Assembly (NCBI GenBank): GCA_902515775.1
Contig: CABXVU010000003.1
Span: forward strand, 1 to 32,347
Source of the DNA: an uncultured SAR86 cluster bacterium
Lineage (GTDB): Bacteria; Pseudomonadota; Gammaproteobacteria; Magnimaribacterales; D2472
DNA: 32,347 bases
Reading direction: 5' to 3'
Below the pieces are notes generated by a model. That model made no database searches, was not told where the DNA came from, and was given only the letters and a program-made list of their open reading frames with translations. Shown piece after piece: positions 16,440 through 25,086 of the stretch. Each line of letters begins with the position of its first letter. Position 1 is the first letter of the stretch. The position numbers and the translations under genes are program-made.

Positions 16440-17842
16440 TCTTCTTTTTCTACTTGTTTAATAATTTCTTTATCATTAGATGTTAATACTAATCTGTGAC
16501 CTTTGGAATCTTCTGCATAAAAAACAGCTTTTGATGCATTTTGTTTTTCATAAAGACTTGTACAACCAATCACCAAAGCTTCACCTTCTTTTTGATCAGA
16601 CATTGGAACAGCGAGTTCAAGTTTTTCAGCCTGTTTGGTGACGTCCCTGGATTCAAAGTCCATTGCTGGCTCTTTACCCCAAATTGCCAAAGATTGTTTT
16701 GTCATCATTCCTGAAACCCCTGTAACTAAACCTATTTCATTTGTTTCATCACGAATCTTTAGAAGCATTTGTGCCGAAGCATGTAACATATAGTTATTCA
16801 GTGGACCGCCTGCAAAGGGCATGCCTCCAGTCACAGTCTTATCTATGTTATCGGAAAGGTTTAATGCCATCGAAAACATCTGAACAGCGACAGGAAAGCA
16901 GCTATATAGTTCATAAATTGATGGATGTATCTTATTTTTTTGTGCAGTCTCAATGATGGAATCTGCTGCTAGCTTTAGACCCAAGGGATTTGTCATATTA
17001 GGTCTTTGTATAAGACCAATCATATGATTTGTTTCACTTGAAATTAATGGATAAACCCTTTTTGAAAAAGGGATATTAAGCTTATCTGCGATCTCTTCGC
17101 TAGTAAGTATTAAAGCTGATGACTGATTAACATTCCAGCTAGAATTATGAAGTTTATTGTATGGATAAGCTATTCTAGGATTTTTCTCAGAAGATTTTTG
17201 AATCTCATCCGAGGAGTAAATTGTTTGATTCCATGCATGTTGGTTCTCAGATGCAGTTTTTGAAAAATTTGCATAGAGATCACCGAGAAATTTTTCATGA
17301 TCTCTTATAGAATTTTTTTGTTCATAACGCATTGCGCTCTCAAGAATGGCGTAGTAACCAACTGCCATCATTCCCAATGCATCAAGCTCTTCCGTTACAT
17401 ACAAATCATCTTTTGCTTTTACATAATGATCAGGATTTTCAAGTAGTTTCATTTCTTCAAAATCTATCCCTTCTTTAAGGGCTTGAATTTTTTTATATCT
17501 AGCCTCTCCTCCAACAATAAGGCTAGCCCTAATTTCTTCATTAATAATTTTCTTGCACGCTGAATTTATTAAGTTCTGTTGCAGAACTCCGATTTTAGTA
17601 ACGCTAGTTGTTGTACCCGAAAATCCATGCCTTTCAGCGATCCATTTTCCGGGATCCCTATAAGCCCAATATCCTTTAGGAATTTGAATCTCATCAATGT
17701 AATTAACAATCGAAGAATTTTCAGTGTCTTGAATAGCGGCTAAAGTAGCTTGTTCCATCAAGATTAATGCTTCATCAAGTTCAGCAAAAGATCCTTTTTG
17801 TTGCAAGCAACCTATACCAACGAGAACAGGTCTATTTTTCAT
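16385..17842 (-). CDS. Thiolase-like protein with an added C-terminal domain (TLP1/SCP2-thiolase type)
   Basis: The 485-residue protein resembles the SCP2-thiolase/thiolase-like protein 1 group, which act on acyl-CoA or have unknown acyl chemistry. Visible blocks are [14 protein letters not shown] at the N-terminus, [23 protein letters not shown] (about 313-327) carrying a cysteine at the place of the second active-site region, and [17 protein letters not shown] (about 340-356). From about residue 400 a separate beta-rich domain ([13 protein letters not shown] to the end) matches the additional C-terminal domain of TLP1 proteins. Whether it performs thiolysis is uncertain. It is the first gene of the minus-strand run, and its last 55 bases also encode the signal peptide of the M20 amidohydrolase in another frame. 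Confidence 0.8.
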   Translation of the reverse strand: MKNRPVLVGIGCLQQKGSFAELDEALILMEQATLAAIQDTENSSIVNYIDEIQIPKGYWAYRDPGKWIAERHGFSGTTTSVTKIGVLQQNLINSACKKIINEEIRASLIVGGEARYKKIQALKEGIDFEEMKLLENPDHYVKAKDDLYVTEELDALGMMAVGYYAILESAMRYEQKNSIRDHEKFLGDLYANFSKTASENQHAWNQTIYSSDEIQKSSEKNPRIAYPYNKLHNSSWNVNQSSALILTSEEIADKLNIPFSKRVYPLISSETNHMIGLIQRPNMTNPLGLKLAADSIIETAQKNKIHPSIYELYSCFPVAVQMFSMALNLSDNIDKTVTGGMPFAGGPLNNYMLHASAQMLLKIRDETNEIGLVTGVSGMMTKQSLAIWGKEPAMDFESRDVTKQAEKLELAVPMSDQKEGEALVIGCTSLYEKQNASKAVFYAEDSKGHRLVLTSNDKEIIKQVEKEECIGLKVKYSSNQVLSLG

Positions 17843-17888
17843 GAGGAATCAATATATCAAAAAAACTACTTCACAGATATTAGTGATA

Positions 17889-17894
17889 TATAAT
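17889..17894 (+). promoter_or_regulatory. Candidate -10 element of the tRNA-Ala gene
   Basis: A perfect TATAAT ends 11 bases before the mature tRNA 5' end, the expected distance. No good -35 hexamer is seen at 16-18 bases upstream (CTACTT is the nearest), so confidence is moderate. Confidence 0.45.
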
Positions 17895-17905
17895 TCATAT
17901 TTTTT

Positions 17906-17981
17906 GGGGCTATAGCTCAGCTGGGAGAGCGCTTGCGTGGCACGCAAGAGGTCGGCGGTTCGATCCCGCCTAGCTCCACCA
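17906..17981 (+). tRNA. tRNA-Ala, anticodon GGC
   Basis: A complete 76-base cloverleaf can be folded by eye. The acceptor arms are GGGGCTA and TAGCTCC, with one G-T pair. The D arm is AGCTCAGCTGGGAGAGC, and the anticodon stem CTTGC/GCAAG holds the loop GTGGCAC, giving anticodon GGC. The T arm is GGCGGTTCGATCCCGCC. Discriminator A and CCA are encoded. It reads GCC and GCT alanine codons. The next gene, on the other strand, ends seven bases later, with no terminator visible in between. Confidence 0.97.
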
Positions 17982-17988
17982 AATAATC

Positions 17989-18591
17989 TTATAAATTATT
18001 TGCGTATTCGTGATTGGTCTTACTGTGATGCTGCTCATCAGCTCGAACACATTTTATTACGTCTGACAGCTTCGCATTATTTGCAAGCTTATAGTAATCA
18101 ATTGCAAGGGGAGGCGCAGGAATGTCTTCTAACTTTCCTGATTCAACCATATTAAGATATTCGGTATAGCTATTTACAGCTTCGTCTTCAAAATAACCAA
18201 TCATTCTATGCGCAGTTCTTGTAAAGAACGCATACATAAAGAGATAAAATATTCCAAAAATTAACTGAGAGCATAGAACTATGAATCTTTCTATAATGTT
18301 TGGTTTAGCAATTTCAATGAAAAACATTAAGTGCATGCGTTCATTTTCAGCCTCTGCAAGCATCTCTCTAATTTTTTCCCCATAGCCTGCTTTCATTTTT
18401 CTTAAGCTTTTAAAATGCATCCAGACTCCAGCTACCATACCAGGTACACCAGCAACTGTTTCTAAGACTACAGCTCTATGTCCGTACCTTTTCAAAAAAA
18501 AGCTATCGGCAATAAGCCTAAAGAATCTTGTCATTGAAAAAGCAAACGCATCTGAAATTCGCGTTGATCCAATTTTTATAAGAGAGTACAT
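17989..18591 (-). CDS. aox: Alternative oxidase (cyanide-insensitive ubiquinol oxidase)
   Basis: This non-haem di-iron enzyme of the inner membrane passes electrons from ubiquinol straight to oxygen without pumping protons. At 200 residues it is the short bacterial form without a targeting sequence. All six predicted iron ligands are present: Glu44 in RAVVLETVAGVPGM, Glu84 and His87 in ENERMH, Glu135 in YFEDEAVNSYT, and Glu186 and His189 in RADEQHH. The catalytic Tyr142 and the TAHR motif (126-129) are also there. The start gives the normal RxxDxFxFxMTRFFR lead-in before RYGHRAVV; no Shine-Dalgarno sequence is seen. It stands alone, convergent with tRNA-Ala and divergent from an SGNH-like gene. 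No binding site for an NO-responsive regulator was recognised. Confidence 0.95.
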   Translation of the reverse strand: MYSLIKIGSTRISDAFAFSMTRFFRLIADSFFLKRYGHRAVVLETVAGVPGMVAGVWMHFKSLRKMKAGYGEKIREMLAEAENERMHLMFFIEIAKPNIIERFIVLCSQLIFGIFYLFMYAFFTRTAHRMIGYFEDEAVNSYTEYLNMVESGKLEDIPAPPLAIDYYKLANNAKLSDVIKCVRADEQHHSKTNHEYANNL

Positions 18592-18657
18592 AATAATAAA
18601 TATTTATAACATATTATATATATAATTTATATTAAGTAAAGTACTTATTTCTTAATC

Positions 18658-19494
18658 ATGTATTATAAAGTTATACCAATTATTTTTTTTATCTTGCGAA
18701 CAAAATTAAATCTACTATTGCCGCTGATGCTTCTAAGCATGCCAATGATTGCAAATTCTATTGATATATCGAATAAAATCTTAGAGAGTAAGAAGATTGA
18801 ATCCATAATGTATGTGGGTAATAGTTTCTTTTATTACAACAATAGTCTTCACAACCACGTAAGTTCAATTCTAAACAACCATAGTTCAAATCAATCTTTA
18901 AAACAGCGCTCAATTACCATCAATGGATCATCTCTTTCCTGGCATCCTTTGGATGCCTACCTAAATAATAGAAATATTGGTAATTTTAGAATTGATACTG
19001 CGAATGATAACAAGTATGTGAAAGTAGACGATACCTCAATTGATGCAGTAATATTCATGGATTGCAGTCTTTGCCCAATCCATCCGAAGACCAAAGATGA
19101 CTTTCACGAGAACGTTGCCAAATACACAAAAACCATTAGAGCCAATGGGATGGAACCAATCCTATTTATGTCATGGCCCTATAAAAATAAACCATCTATG
19201 ATCAAAGAGCTTAGAGAAGAGTTTTTTAAAGCTGCAAATGTTAATAATATCCTTTTAATACCAGTGGGCGAAGCATTCCATGCCTTTGAAAAGAAATATC
19301 CAGAGATTAACCTTTATACTGATGATTTTCGGCATCCTTCGAATGAGGGCACATACCTTGCTGCATCGGTTGTGTTTGCAACTCTTTTTAATCTTGATGT
19401 TAAGGGCACGCAAGGAAAGAAGGACATCGATGCTAAAACTACGCTTAAAATTCAAGAAATTGCTGACTTAACAGTTAAAAATTTTTTTAATTAA
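18658..19494 (+). CDS. Exported SGNH/GDSL-hydrolase-like protein
   Basis: The 278-residue protein has a hydrophobic N-terminus (residues 5-34), probably a signal peptide ending near IANS; a later start at Met24 or Met28 is possible. The SGNH block I appears as SIMYVGNSFFYYN with Ser56, and block V as DDFRHPSNEGTYLAA with Asp223 and His226. Block II may be INGSSL (88-93). The Asn of block III is not evident (LFMSWPY). Members of this superfamily are esterases, lipases or carbohydrate deacetylases; the substrate here cannot be told. It ends 164 bases before the second TonB receptor on the same strand, so it could serve the same nutrient, but the receptor seems to have its own promoter. Confidence 0.68.
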   Translation: MYYKVIPIIFFILRTKLNLLLPLMLLSMPMIANSIDISNKILESKKIESIMYVGNSFFYYNNSLHNHVSSILNNHSSNQSLKQRSITINGSSLSWHPLDAYLNNRNIGNFRIDTANDNKYVKVDDTSIDAVIFMDCSLCPIHPKTKDDFHENVAKYTKTIRANGMEPILFMSWPYKNKPSMIKELREEFFKAANVNNILLIPVGEAFHAFEKKYPEINLYTDDFRHPSNEGTYLAASVVFATLFNLDVKGTQGKKDIDAKTTLKIQEIADLTVKNFFN

Positions 19495-19571
19495 TCAAGA
19501 TTTCAATATTTTACAAAACTAAATGGCGTTTTTCTTTGCATTTTTAAATGTTACAAAATTGCTGAATTTTA

Positions 19572-19600
19572 TTGACTTTAAGGCATTTTTGTCACAGAAT
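19572..19600 (+). promoter_or_regulatory. Candidate promoter of the second TonB receptor gene
   Basis: TTGACT (19572-19577) and CAGAAT (19595-19600) are 17 bases apart, matching five and four of six sigma-70 consensus positions. This would give a leader of about 50 bases. Two TTGTCA words at 19589 and 19600 overlap it and might be an operator or alternative -35 boxes. Confidence 0.35.
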
Positions 19601-19616
19601 TGTCAAAATTATGGCG

Positions 19617-19634
19617 TAGCTGCGCATGTAGCTA
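19617..19634 (+). promoter_or_regulatory. Small hairpin in the leader of the second TonB receptor
   Basis: TAGCTG and TAGCTA flank the six-base loop CGCATG, giving a six-pair stem with one G-T pair. It lies just before the Shine-Dalgarno sequence (AAAGGGGA) of the receptor and could influence its translation. The stem is short, so the role is uncertain. Confidence 0.25.
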
Positions 19635-19658
19635 TTATTTAAAAGGAAAGGGGATATT

Positions 19659-22600
19659 ATGAAAAACAAACTTTTTTTATTGTTTGGGTTATTTGCAGTG
19701 ACTGCATTTGCTCAAGACAGCAGTAGTGATGCTGATGTCGAGCAAGTTGTAGAAGCTGAAGAAATAACAATTATAGGTTCTAGAATCAAATCAAAAACTA
19801 CTTTTGATAGTCCGGTACCAGTTACTATTGTTACAGGAGAAGACTTCGAAAATAGACTCTTTGATTATGCAGCTTCTGCGGTAACCCGTTTACCGTCTGC
19901 AGCTGGTGCTGAAAGCGGACCTAATGGAAGTCAGGCTATTAATAATTTAAGACTAGGTTCTCAAAGAACGCTTGTAACTGTGAATGGAAATAGATTTGTT
20001 TCTTCTAACGGATACGGCGGTGGCCAAGTTGATGTCAATAATATCCCAACTATGCTAATAGATAGAGTTGAAGTTATAAATATTGGTGGTGCTGCTGTAT
20101 ACGGTTCTGACGCAGTTGCTGGTGTTGTGAACTACATACTTAAAGATGACTTTGAAGGGTTCAAGTTCCAATACAATCACAACAATTTTTACGATAACTT
20201 AGCACTGCAAAGAGGATACAAAATGCTCTTCGGTGGTAATTTTATGGATGGAAGAGGTAATGTAACTCTATCGATCGACTATACAACAAACGGAAATAGA
20301 AGAATTAGAATTAACGAATTATCTGAGAGATGTAGAAGCCTTAACTCAGATTCTAATGGTCGTGTTCCCGGTCAAAGATTTGTTGTGCCTGAGTGTGAAA
20401 ACTTTACATATTTTGGAATTAGTCCAAACGGAAGTGTTTCATTTGGTGACCTTATCAACACTCCTGGTGCATATGGATTTGGTCCTAACTACTTTGGAAG
20501 ACCATGGCCTGGTACTCCTCAGACAGATTTTTATGCTTTTGATGACAATGGTAAGCTAAAAGTAGCTAACCTTGGTTTCCCTACAGATGGTGTATTAAGA
20601 TTTTGGGGCGGAGATGGTTTCAAGATTCAAGGTATTCATGATCCAAATGTTTGGTTAGAGCCTATTGAAAAATACAATTTTGTTCAAACTGGAAGATTTG
20701 ATATTACACCTAGAATGAGAGTTTCTGGATCAGTTTATCTAACTTCATATGAAGCAGAAGCTGCCGACGGAAGTCAAGGATTTTATACCACAGGTTTATT
20801 CGGCTCCCCATCAAATAGCTTGATTGTCGAATGTAATAATCCATTTTTAGATCCTGCAGACTCAGCATTTTTATGTGAGAACTGGGTTAGTGGTACAAAT
20901 TCATATGGCAATGATACTTTTATCATGAGTAAAGCATGGGGTCCATATGTTAGATCCATAGGTGGTGAGGACATTGATACTGTAGATAACAGAGTCTTTA
21001 ATTTAAGACTTGAGGGTGATTTTGATATTGGTGACAGAACATTTGATTACAATGTTGGTATCACAGATGGATCTTCAAGAAGAGTTAATTCTCGTGGTGA
21101 TATCATAAAAGCTAGACTATTTGCTGCTATCGACGCGGTTGTGCTTCCAGACGGAACAATAGACTGTAGAGTTAATACAGTATCTCGTTCTTCATATACA
21201 AATGAGTTTATTGAAGATCCATATTATCAGCCTGGCGGTACCATGGATCCTTCATATGCTATTCTAGGTGAGCCAGGAGACTGTTCTCCTTTAAATCCTT
21301 TTGGTGATGGTTCACAAATTACTGACGCTGCTGCTGACTATGTAGGCGGTCAAGTATCCACAAGAACTGCAACAAATCAAAATTACAATTTTGGTTATAT
21401 ATCAGGCCCTATAGTTGATTTACCAGCTGGTGAACTTTCTGTTTTAGTTGGCTATGAAGAAAGAACAGAAACTTATAAGTTTACTGACGCTCTAATTGAT
21501 GAAGCATACATAGCTGAGGGTTCTGGCGGCATGACTGCGCTTACAGGAAAGTTCTCAACGTCTGATACGTACATGGAACTTATTGCTCCCGTTATCTCTC
21601 CTGACATGAATATTCCCTTTGTAGAAGAGTTAACTGTTACCGGCGCATATAGAGAAATGGATCACAGTGTCTCTGGCGAGGATAACGTTGACAGTTTATC
21701 AGTGGTTTGGAGAGTAAATTCTGCATTAGCAGTTAGATACAACCAGCAGAATACTGTTAGATCTCCTGCTATTGGGGAGGCATTCCAACCACAGTTTATA
21801 TCTAGCTATATTATTGACGATCCTTGTGACGCTTCAAACATAAATAGTGGTCCTGCTCCAGAAAATAGAGCTACCAATTGTGGCAAACTTGGCAATCCTC
21901 CGGGATGGCTATCAAGAGCTGAAACAGCCTCTATATTTACCTATCGTGGTGGTAACCCAAATCTTTTAACTGAAAAATCTGATTCAGTAAACTACGGTTT
22001 GATTTATACACCTACTAATCTACCATTCACAAGTGTTGAAATTCCAGGTGATCTTAGAATTGCACTTGATTACATTGAAGTTGATTTAACAGATGCAATT
22101 ATTGATTTGAATCCTGATGAAGTTCTTTCAGCTTGTTATGATGCTGACCCATCATCTTATCCAAATTCATTCTGTAGCCAAGTTTTCCGTGATCCTGACA
22201 ATCAAATGTCAGGTTTCACGCCTGGAACTATTGGAGTGCAGGGAGGTACGTCAAATGGTTCTACATATGACTATCAGGGTTATATTGTTGAACTTGATTA
22301 CAGTCTTCCTTTAGACGATGTGTTTAGTTGGGGTATGGGTACTTTTGGATACAACCTTAAAGGATATCAAGAGAAAAAAGATGCTTTCCAGGCTACTGCT
22401 GCATCACCTGTAGTTGACACAACTGGCGCTATTTCAAAACCTGAAACAAGATATCTTCATACTTGGGATTGGTCTTACAATGACTGGTACGTTTTTGTCG
22501 ATGGTGTCTGGACAGACGGTGGTCTAACCGATTTCTATTGGGATAAAGAAGCATTTCCTGATAAGTATGTATACATGGACTTAACCGATGGATCTGCAAG

Positions 22601-22796
22601 TGATAGAGTGCTTGCTCATTCATTTGATGGATATTGGACGTTCAGCGGTGGTGTCGTTTACGATTACAATGAAAACCTTTCAGGTGTACTTCGTATCACA
22701 AATCTTAATGATGAACAGTGTTCAGGAGAAGAATGTTACTTTCCAGGTCCATTCTCACCAAGAACATTTAGTTTTGGTGTGAGATATCAGTACTAA
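19659..22796 (+). CDS. TonB-dependent outer-membrane receptor, cysteine-rich
   Basis: This is an outer-membrane active-transport channel of 1045 residues. Its signal peptide is MKNKLFLLFGLFAVTAFA, with a strong Shine-Dalgarno sequence (AAAGGGGA) before the ATG. The plug follows from EEITIIGSRIKSK, with LRLGSQRTLVTVNGNRF and IGGAAVYGSDAVAGVVNYILK. The barrel fills the rest and ends GVRYQY, the usual terminal aromatic. Its 12 cysteines fall into close pairs (for example CNNPFLDPADSAFLC and CSGEEC), suggesting disulfide-pinned surface loops. The length and loop cysteines resemble receptors for large nutrients such as glycans or peptides, but the ligand is unknown. A strong terminator follows, so it forms its own transcript. 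Downstream lie an LVIVD-repeat protein and an M16 peptidase. Confidence 0.93.
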   Translation: MKNKLFLLFGLFAVTAFAQDSSSDADVEQVVEAEEITIIGSRIKSKTTFDSPVPVTIVTGEDFENRLFDYAASAVTRLPSAAGAESGPNGSQAINNLRLGSQRTLVTVNGNRFVSSNGYGGGQVDVNNIPTMLIDRVEVINIGGAAVYGSDAVAGVVNYILKDDFEGFKFQYNHNNFYDNLALQRGYKMLFGGNFMDGRGNVTLSIDYTTNGNRRIRINELSERCRSLNSDSNGRVPGQRFVVPECENFTYFGISPNGSVSFGDLINTPGAYGFGPNYFGRPWPGTPQTDFYAFDDNGKLKVANLGFPTDGVLRFWGGDGFKIQGIHDPNVWLEPIEKYNFVQTGRFDITPRMRVSGSVYLTSYEAEAADGSQGFYTTGLFGSPSNSLIVECNNPFLDPADSAFLCENWVSGTNSYGNDTFIMSKAWGPYVRSIGGEDIDTVDNRVFNLRLEGDFDIGDRTFDYNVGITDGSSRRVNSRGDIIKARLFAAIDAVVLPDGTIDCRVNTVSRSSYTNEFIEDPYYQPGGTMDPSYAILGEPGDCSPLNPFGDGSQITDAAADYVGGQVSTRTATNQNYNFGYISGPIVDLPAGELSVLVGYEERTETYKFTDALIDEAYIAEGSGGMTALTGKFSTSDTYMELIAPVISPDMNIPFVEELTVTGAYREMDHSVSGEDNVDSLSVVWRVNSALAVRYNQQNTVRSPAIGEAFQPQFISSYIIDDPCDASNINSGPAPENRATNCGKLGNPPGWLSRAETASIFTYRGGNPNLLTEKSDSVNYGLIYTPTNLPFTSVEIPGDLRIALDYIEVDLTDAIIDLNPDEVLSACYDADPSSYPNSFCSQVFRDPDNQMSGFTPGTIGVQGGTSNGSTYDYQGYIVELDYSLPLDDVFSWGMGTFGYNLKGYQEKKDAFQATAASPVVDTTGAISKPETRYLHTWDWSYNDWYVFVDGVWTDGGLTDFYWDKEAFPDKYVYMDLTDGSASDRVLAHSFDGYWTFSGGVVYDYNENLSGVLRITNLNDEQCSGEECYFPGPFSPRTFSFGVRYQY

Positions 22797-22808
22797 ATAT
22801 TAATGAGT

Positions 22809-22840
22809 AAAAAAAGGGGTCCATCGGACCCCTTTTTTTT
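22809..22840 (+). terminator. Strong rho-independent terminator after the second TonB receptor
   Basis: GGGGTCC and GGACCCC form a perfect seven-pair stem around the loop ATC, flanked by a run of A before and eight T after. The A/T flanks can extend the stem. It separates the receptor from the DUF305-LVIVD gene, whose ATG is ten bases further on, and could work in both directions. Confidence 0.93.
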
Positions 22841-22850
22841 GTTTTAAGTT

Positions 22851-25022
22851 ATGAATACAAAAATAAAAATATATTTAACCTCAATTAATTTCAATTTTTT
22901 AATATTAATTATTACTTCAATAAATCTTTATGGAGCACCTATTATTTTACCAAGCGCGCCAGGCATTGAATCGATTGAAATTGACGAGCAAAAAGCAATT
23001 GCCATTGCAGATACAAGTTATAACTCTCATGATGTAAATTTTTTACAGATGATGATCATTCATCATGATCAGGCTATAATCATGTCAAGATTAGCTCCGT
23101 CCAGGACTAATTCAAAAAATATCCTTGATTTAGCAGGAAGAATTGATACCTCTCAAGAAGATGAAATGTTATTTATGAAAAGCTGGCTTCTTGAAAGAAA
23201 TGAGCCTATTCATAATCAGCATCAACAGAATGTAATGAAGATGGCAGGAATGGCATCATCAGATGAGATAAATGAACTACAAAATAGTAGTGGTGTTGAA
23301 TTTGATAGGCTTTTTTTAAGATTAATGATTCATCACCATGATGGAGCAATTGAAATGGTTGATGAGTTACGGGACCAATCAGGTACTGCTTATGATCCAA
23401 TTTTAAATGAGTTTGTTTCAGATTTAACAAATGATCAGGTTATTGAAATTGAGAGAATGAATGGCCTCTTGATAGGTTTATCAAATGATCCAAGAGCTAA
23501 CTTGTCGCCTGGTTTATATCATGCAGACGAAGCTATATATAATTTAGAAAGAATAGTTTCGCTTAAAAAACCAACTGGTTTTTTTGATCCCAGTAATCCT
23601 ATGGAGTTAAGGCCTCAAGATTCCACAGTTCAAGACTCAATGGATCCTAATCAGCCAAAATCAATTGAACAAAAATCCAAAAATAGTAGATATCCAATGC
23701 TCAGCTTTTCTAATACTGATATGGCATTTAGGGATAATATAATGATAGCTGGAAGCTATCATGGTTTTAATATCTACGAATTAAATGACAATGGTGTACC
23801 ATCTCTAAAAACCTCTGTGATATGTCCAGGAGGTCAAGGAGATGTTTCAATAGTTGGCGATTTATTAATTATGTCTGTCGAGCAAAATAGAGGTAGGGTG
23901 GATTGTGGCCTAGAAGGAGTAAATTCAGAACCTTCTAAAGAAAGGTTTAGAGGCATAAGAATTTTTGATATTTCTAATTTACTTAAACCTAAGCAAGTTG
24001 GTCTTGTACAAACTTGCAGGGGTTCGCACACGCATTCTGTAGTCAGAACTAATTCTGATGATCAAAAAATACTTGTATATAATTCTGGCACTTCAAATGT
24101 TAGGGATCAAGAAGAACTAGAAACATGTTTTGAGGATATACCTGGTGATAATAGAACTGCATTGTTCAGAATCGATATTATTGAAATTCCAATTAATCAT
24201 CCAGAAGACTCTAGAATTGTTAGCAGCCCAACAGTCTTTGCTGACAACGAAAGTGGTGTCTTGGCAGGCCTTTGGAGAGGTGGCGATCATGGTGATGACA
24301 CACAAAGAACATCAAGAACTGATGAGTGTCACGACATAACAGTTTTTCCCTCAGCTAATATAGCAGCAGGAGCGTGTTCAGGAAATGGAATATTGTTTGA
24401 TATTTCTGATCCGTATAATCCTAAAAGATTGGATGTTGTCTCTGATACAGGTTTTGCCTATTGGCACTCAGCAACCTTTAATAATGACGGAACAAAAGTA
24501 GTATTTACTGACGAATGGGGTGGAGGAGGCAGACCTAGGTGCAGAGCCTGGGATCCACTGACCTGGGGCGCAAATGCTGTCTATGACATTGTTGATAAAA
24601 AATTAATTTTTAAAAGTCATTATAAAATGCCTGCACCGCAAAAAGAATCAGAAAATTGTGTTGCTCATAATGGTTCAATTATTCCAGTGCCTGGAAAAGA
24701 TTTATTTATTCAGGCCTGGTATCAGGGTGGCTTATCATTAATGGATTTTACTGATTCCAGTAACCCAATTGAAATCGGATACTTTGATAGAGGCCCTATT
24801 GACGAAGATAATTTAATCACAGGAGGTTATTGGTCTGTCTACTATTACCAAGGAAAAATTTATGCTACCGAGATTGTAAGAGGATTAGATGTCTTTCAGT
24901 TAATTGAAAGCGATTTTCTCTCTCAAAAGCAGATAGAAATGGCCGCAAAAGCTTTACCTGCTTTTGGGCCAATTAATGTATTTAATCCTCAACAACAAGT
25001 TCCAATGCGTTGGCAAAATTAA
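22851..25022 (+). CDS. Exported DUF305 domain fused to an LVIVD-repeat beta-propeller-like domain
   Basis: The 723-residue protein has a signal peptide (about 1-28). Residues about 58-210 are a DUF305 domain, a ferritin-like four-helix fold often linked to copper or other metals, with its two histidine-methionine motifs QMMIIHHDQAIIM (66-78) and RLMIHHHDGAIEM (157-169). From about 285 to 690 follows an LVIVD-type repeat region, predicted beta-propeller, with repeats such as GFNIYEL, GIRIFDISN, GILFDISDPYNPKRL and GLSLMDFTDSSNPIEIG. This part carries well-spaced His and Cys residues (GSHTHS 391-396, CHD 493-495, WHS 538-540, CVAHNGS 603-609) that could bind metal. Biochemical function of this combination is not known to me. 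It is likely transcribed separately from the receptor and possibly with the M16 peptidase, 64 bases downstream. Confidence 0.82.
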   Translation: MNTKIKIYLTSINFNFLILIITSINLYGAPIILPSAPGIESIEIDEQKAIAIADTSYNSHDVNFLQMMIIHHDQAIIMSRLAPSRTNSKNILDLAGRIDTSQEDEMLFMKSWLLERNEPIHNQHQQNVMKMAGMASSDEINELQNSSGVEFDRLFLRLMIHHHDGAIEMVDELRDQSGTAYDPILNEFVSDLTNDQVIEIERMNGLLIGLSNDPRANLSPGLYHADEAIYNLERIVSLKKPTGFFDPSNPMELRPQDSTVQDSMDPNQPKSIEQKSKNSRYPMLSFSNTDMAFRDNIMIAGSYHGFNIYELNDNGVPSLKTSVICPGGQGDVSIVGDLLIMSVEQNRGRVDCGLEGVNSEPSKERFRGIRIFDISNLLKPKQVGLVQTCRGSHTHSVVRTNSDDQKILVYNSGTSNVRDQEELETCFEDIPGDNRTALFRIDIIEIPINHPEDSRIVSSPTVFADNESGVLAGLWRGGDHGDDTQRTSRTDECHDITVFPSANIAAGACSGNGILFDISDPYNPKRLDVVSDTGFAYWHSATFNNDGTKVVFTDEWGGGGRPRCRAWDPLTWGANAVYDIVDKKLIFKSHYKMPAPQKESENCVAHNGSIIPVPGKDLFIQAWYQGGLSLMDFTDSSNPIEIGYFDRGPIDEDNLITGGYWSVYYYQGKIYATEIVRGLDVFQLIESDFLSQKQIEMAAKALPAFGPINVFNPQQQVPMRWQN

Positions 25023-25050
25023 AACTAAGTATGCATTTTAATTGATTGTA

Positions 25051-25065
25051 AAGTAAACTTTACTT
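25051..25065. promoter_or_regulatory. Palindromic site upstream of the M16 peptidase gene
   Basis: AAGTAAACTTTACTT is a perfect inverted repeat of seven bases around a central C, 22 bases before the peptidase ATG. It could be an operator or a weak hairpin. A related word, AAGTAAAGTACTT, lies 11 bases before the SGNH-like gene. The AT-rich background makes chance likely. Confidence 0.25.
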
Positions 25066-25086
25066 ATTAATATTTTTAAATTTAGA

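Noticed and set aside
17906-17988. tRNA-Ala as attachment site of an integrated element
   Set aside because: No integrase, no repeat of the tRNA 3' end and no break in base composition were seen nearby; only the neighbouring alternative oxidase is suggestive.
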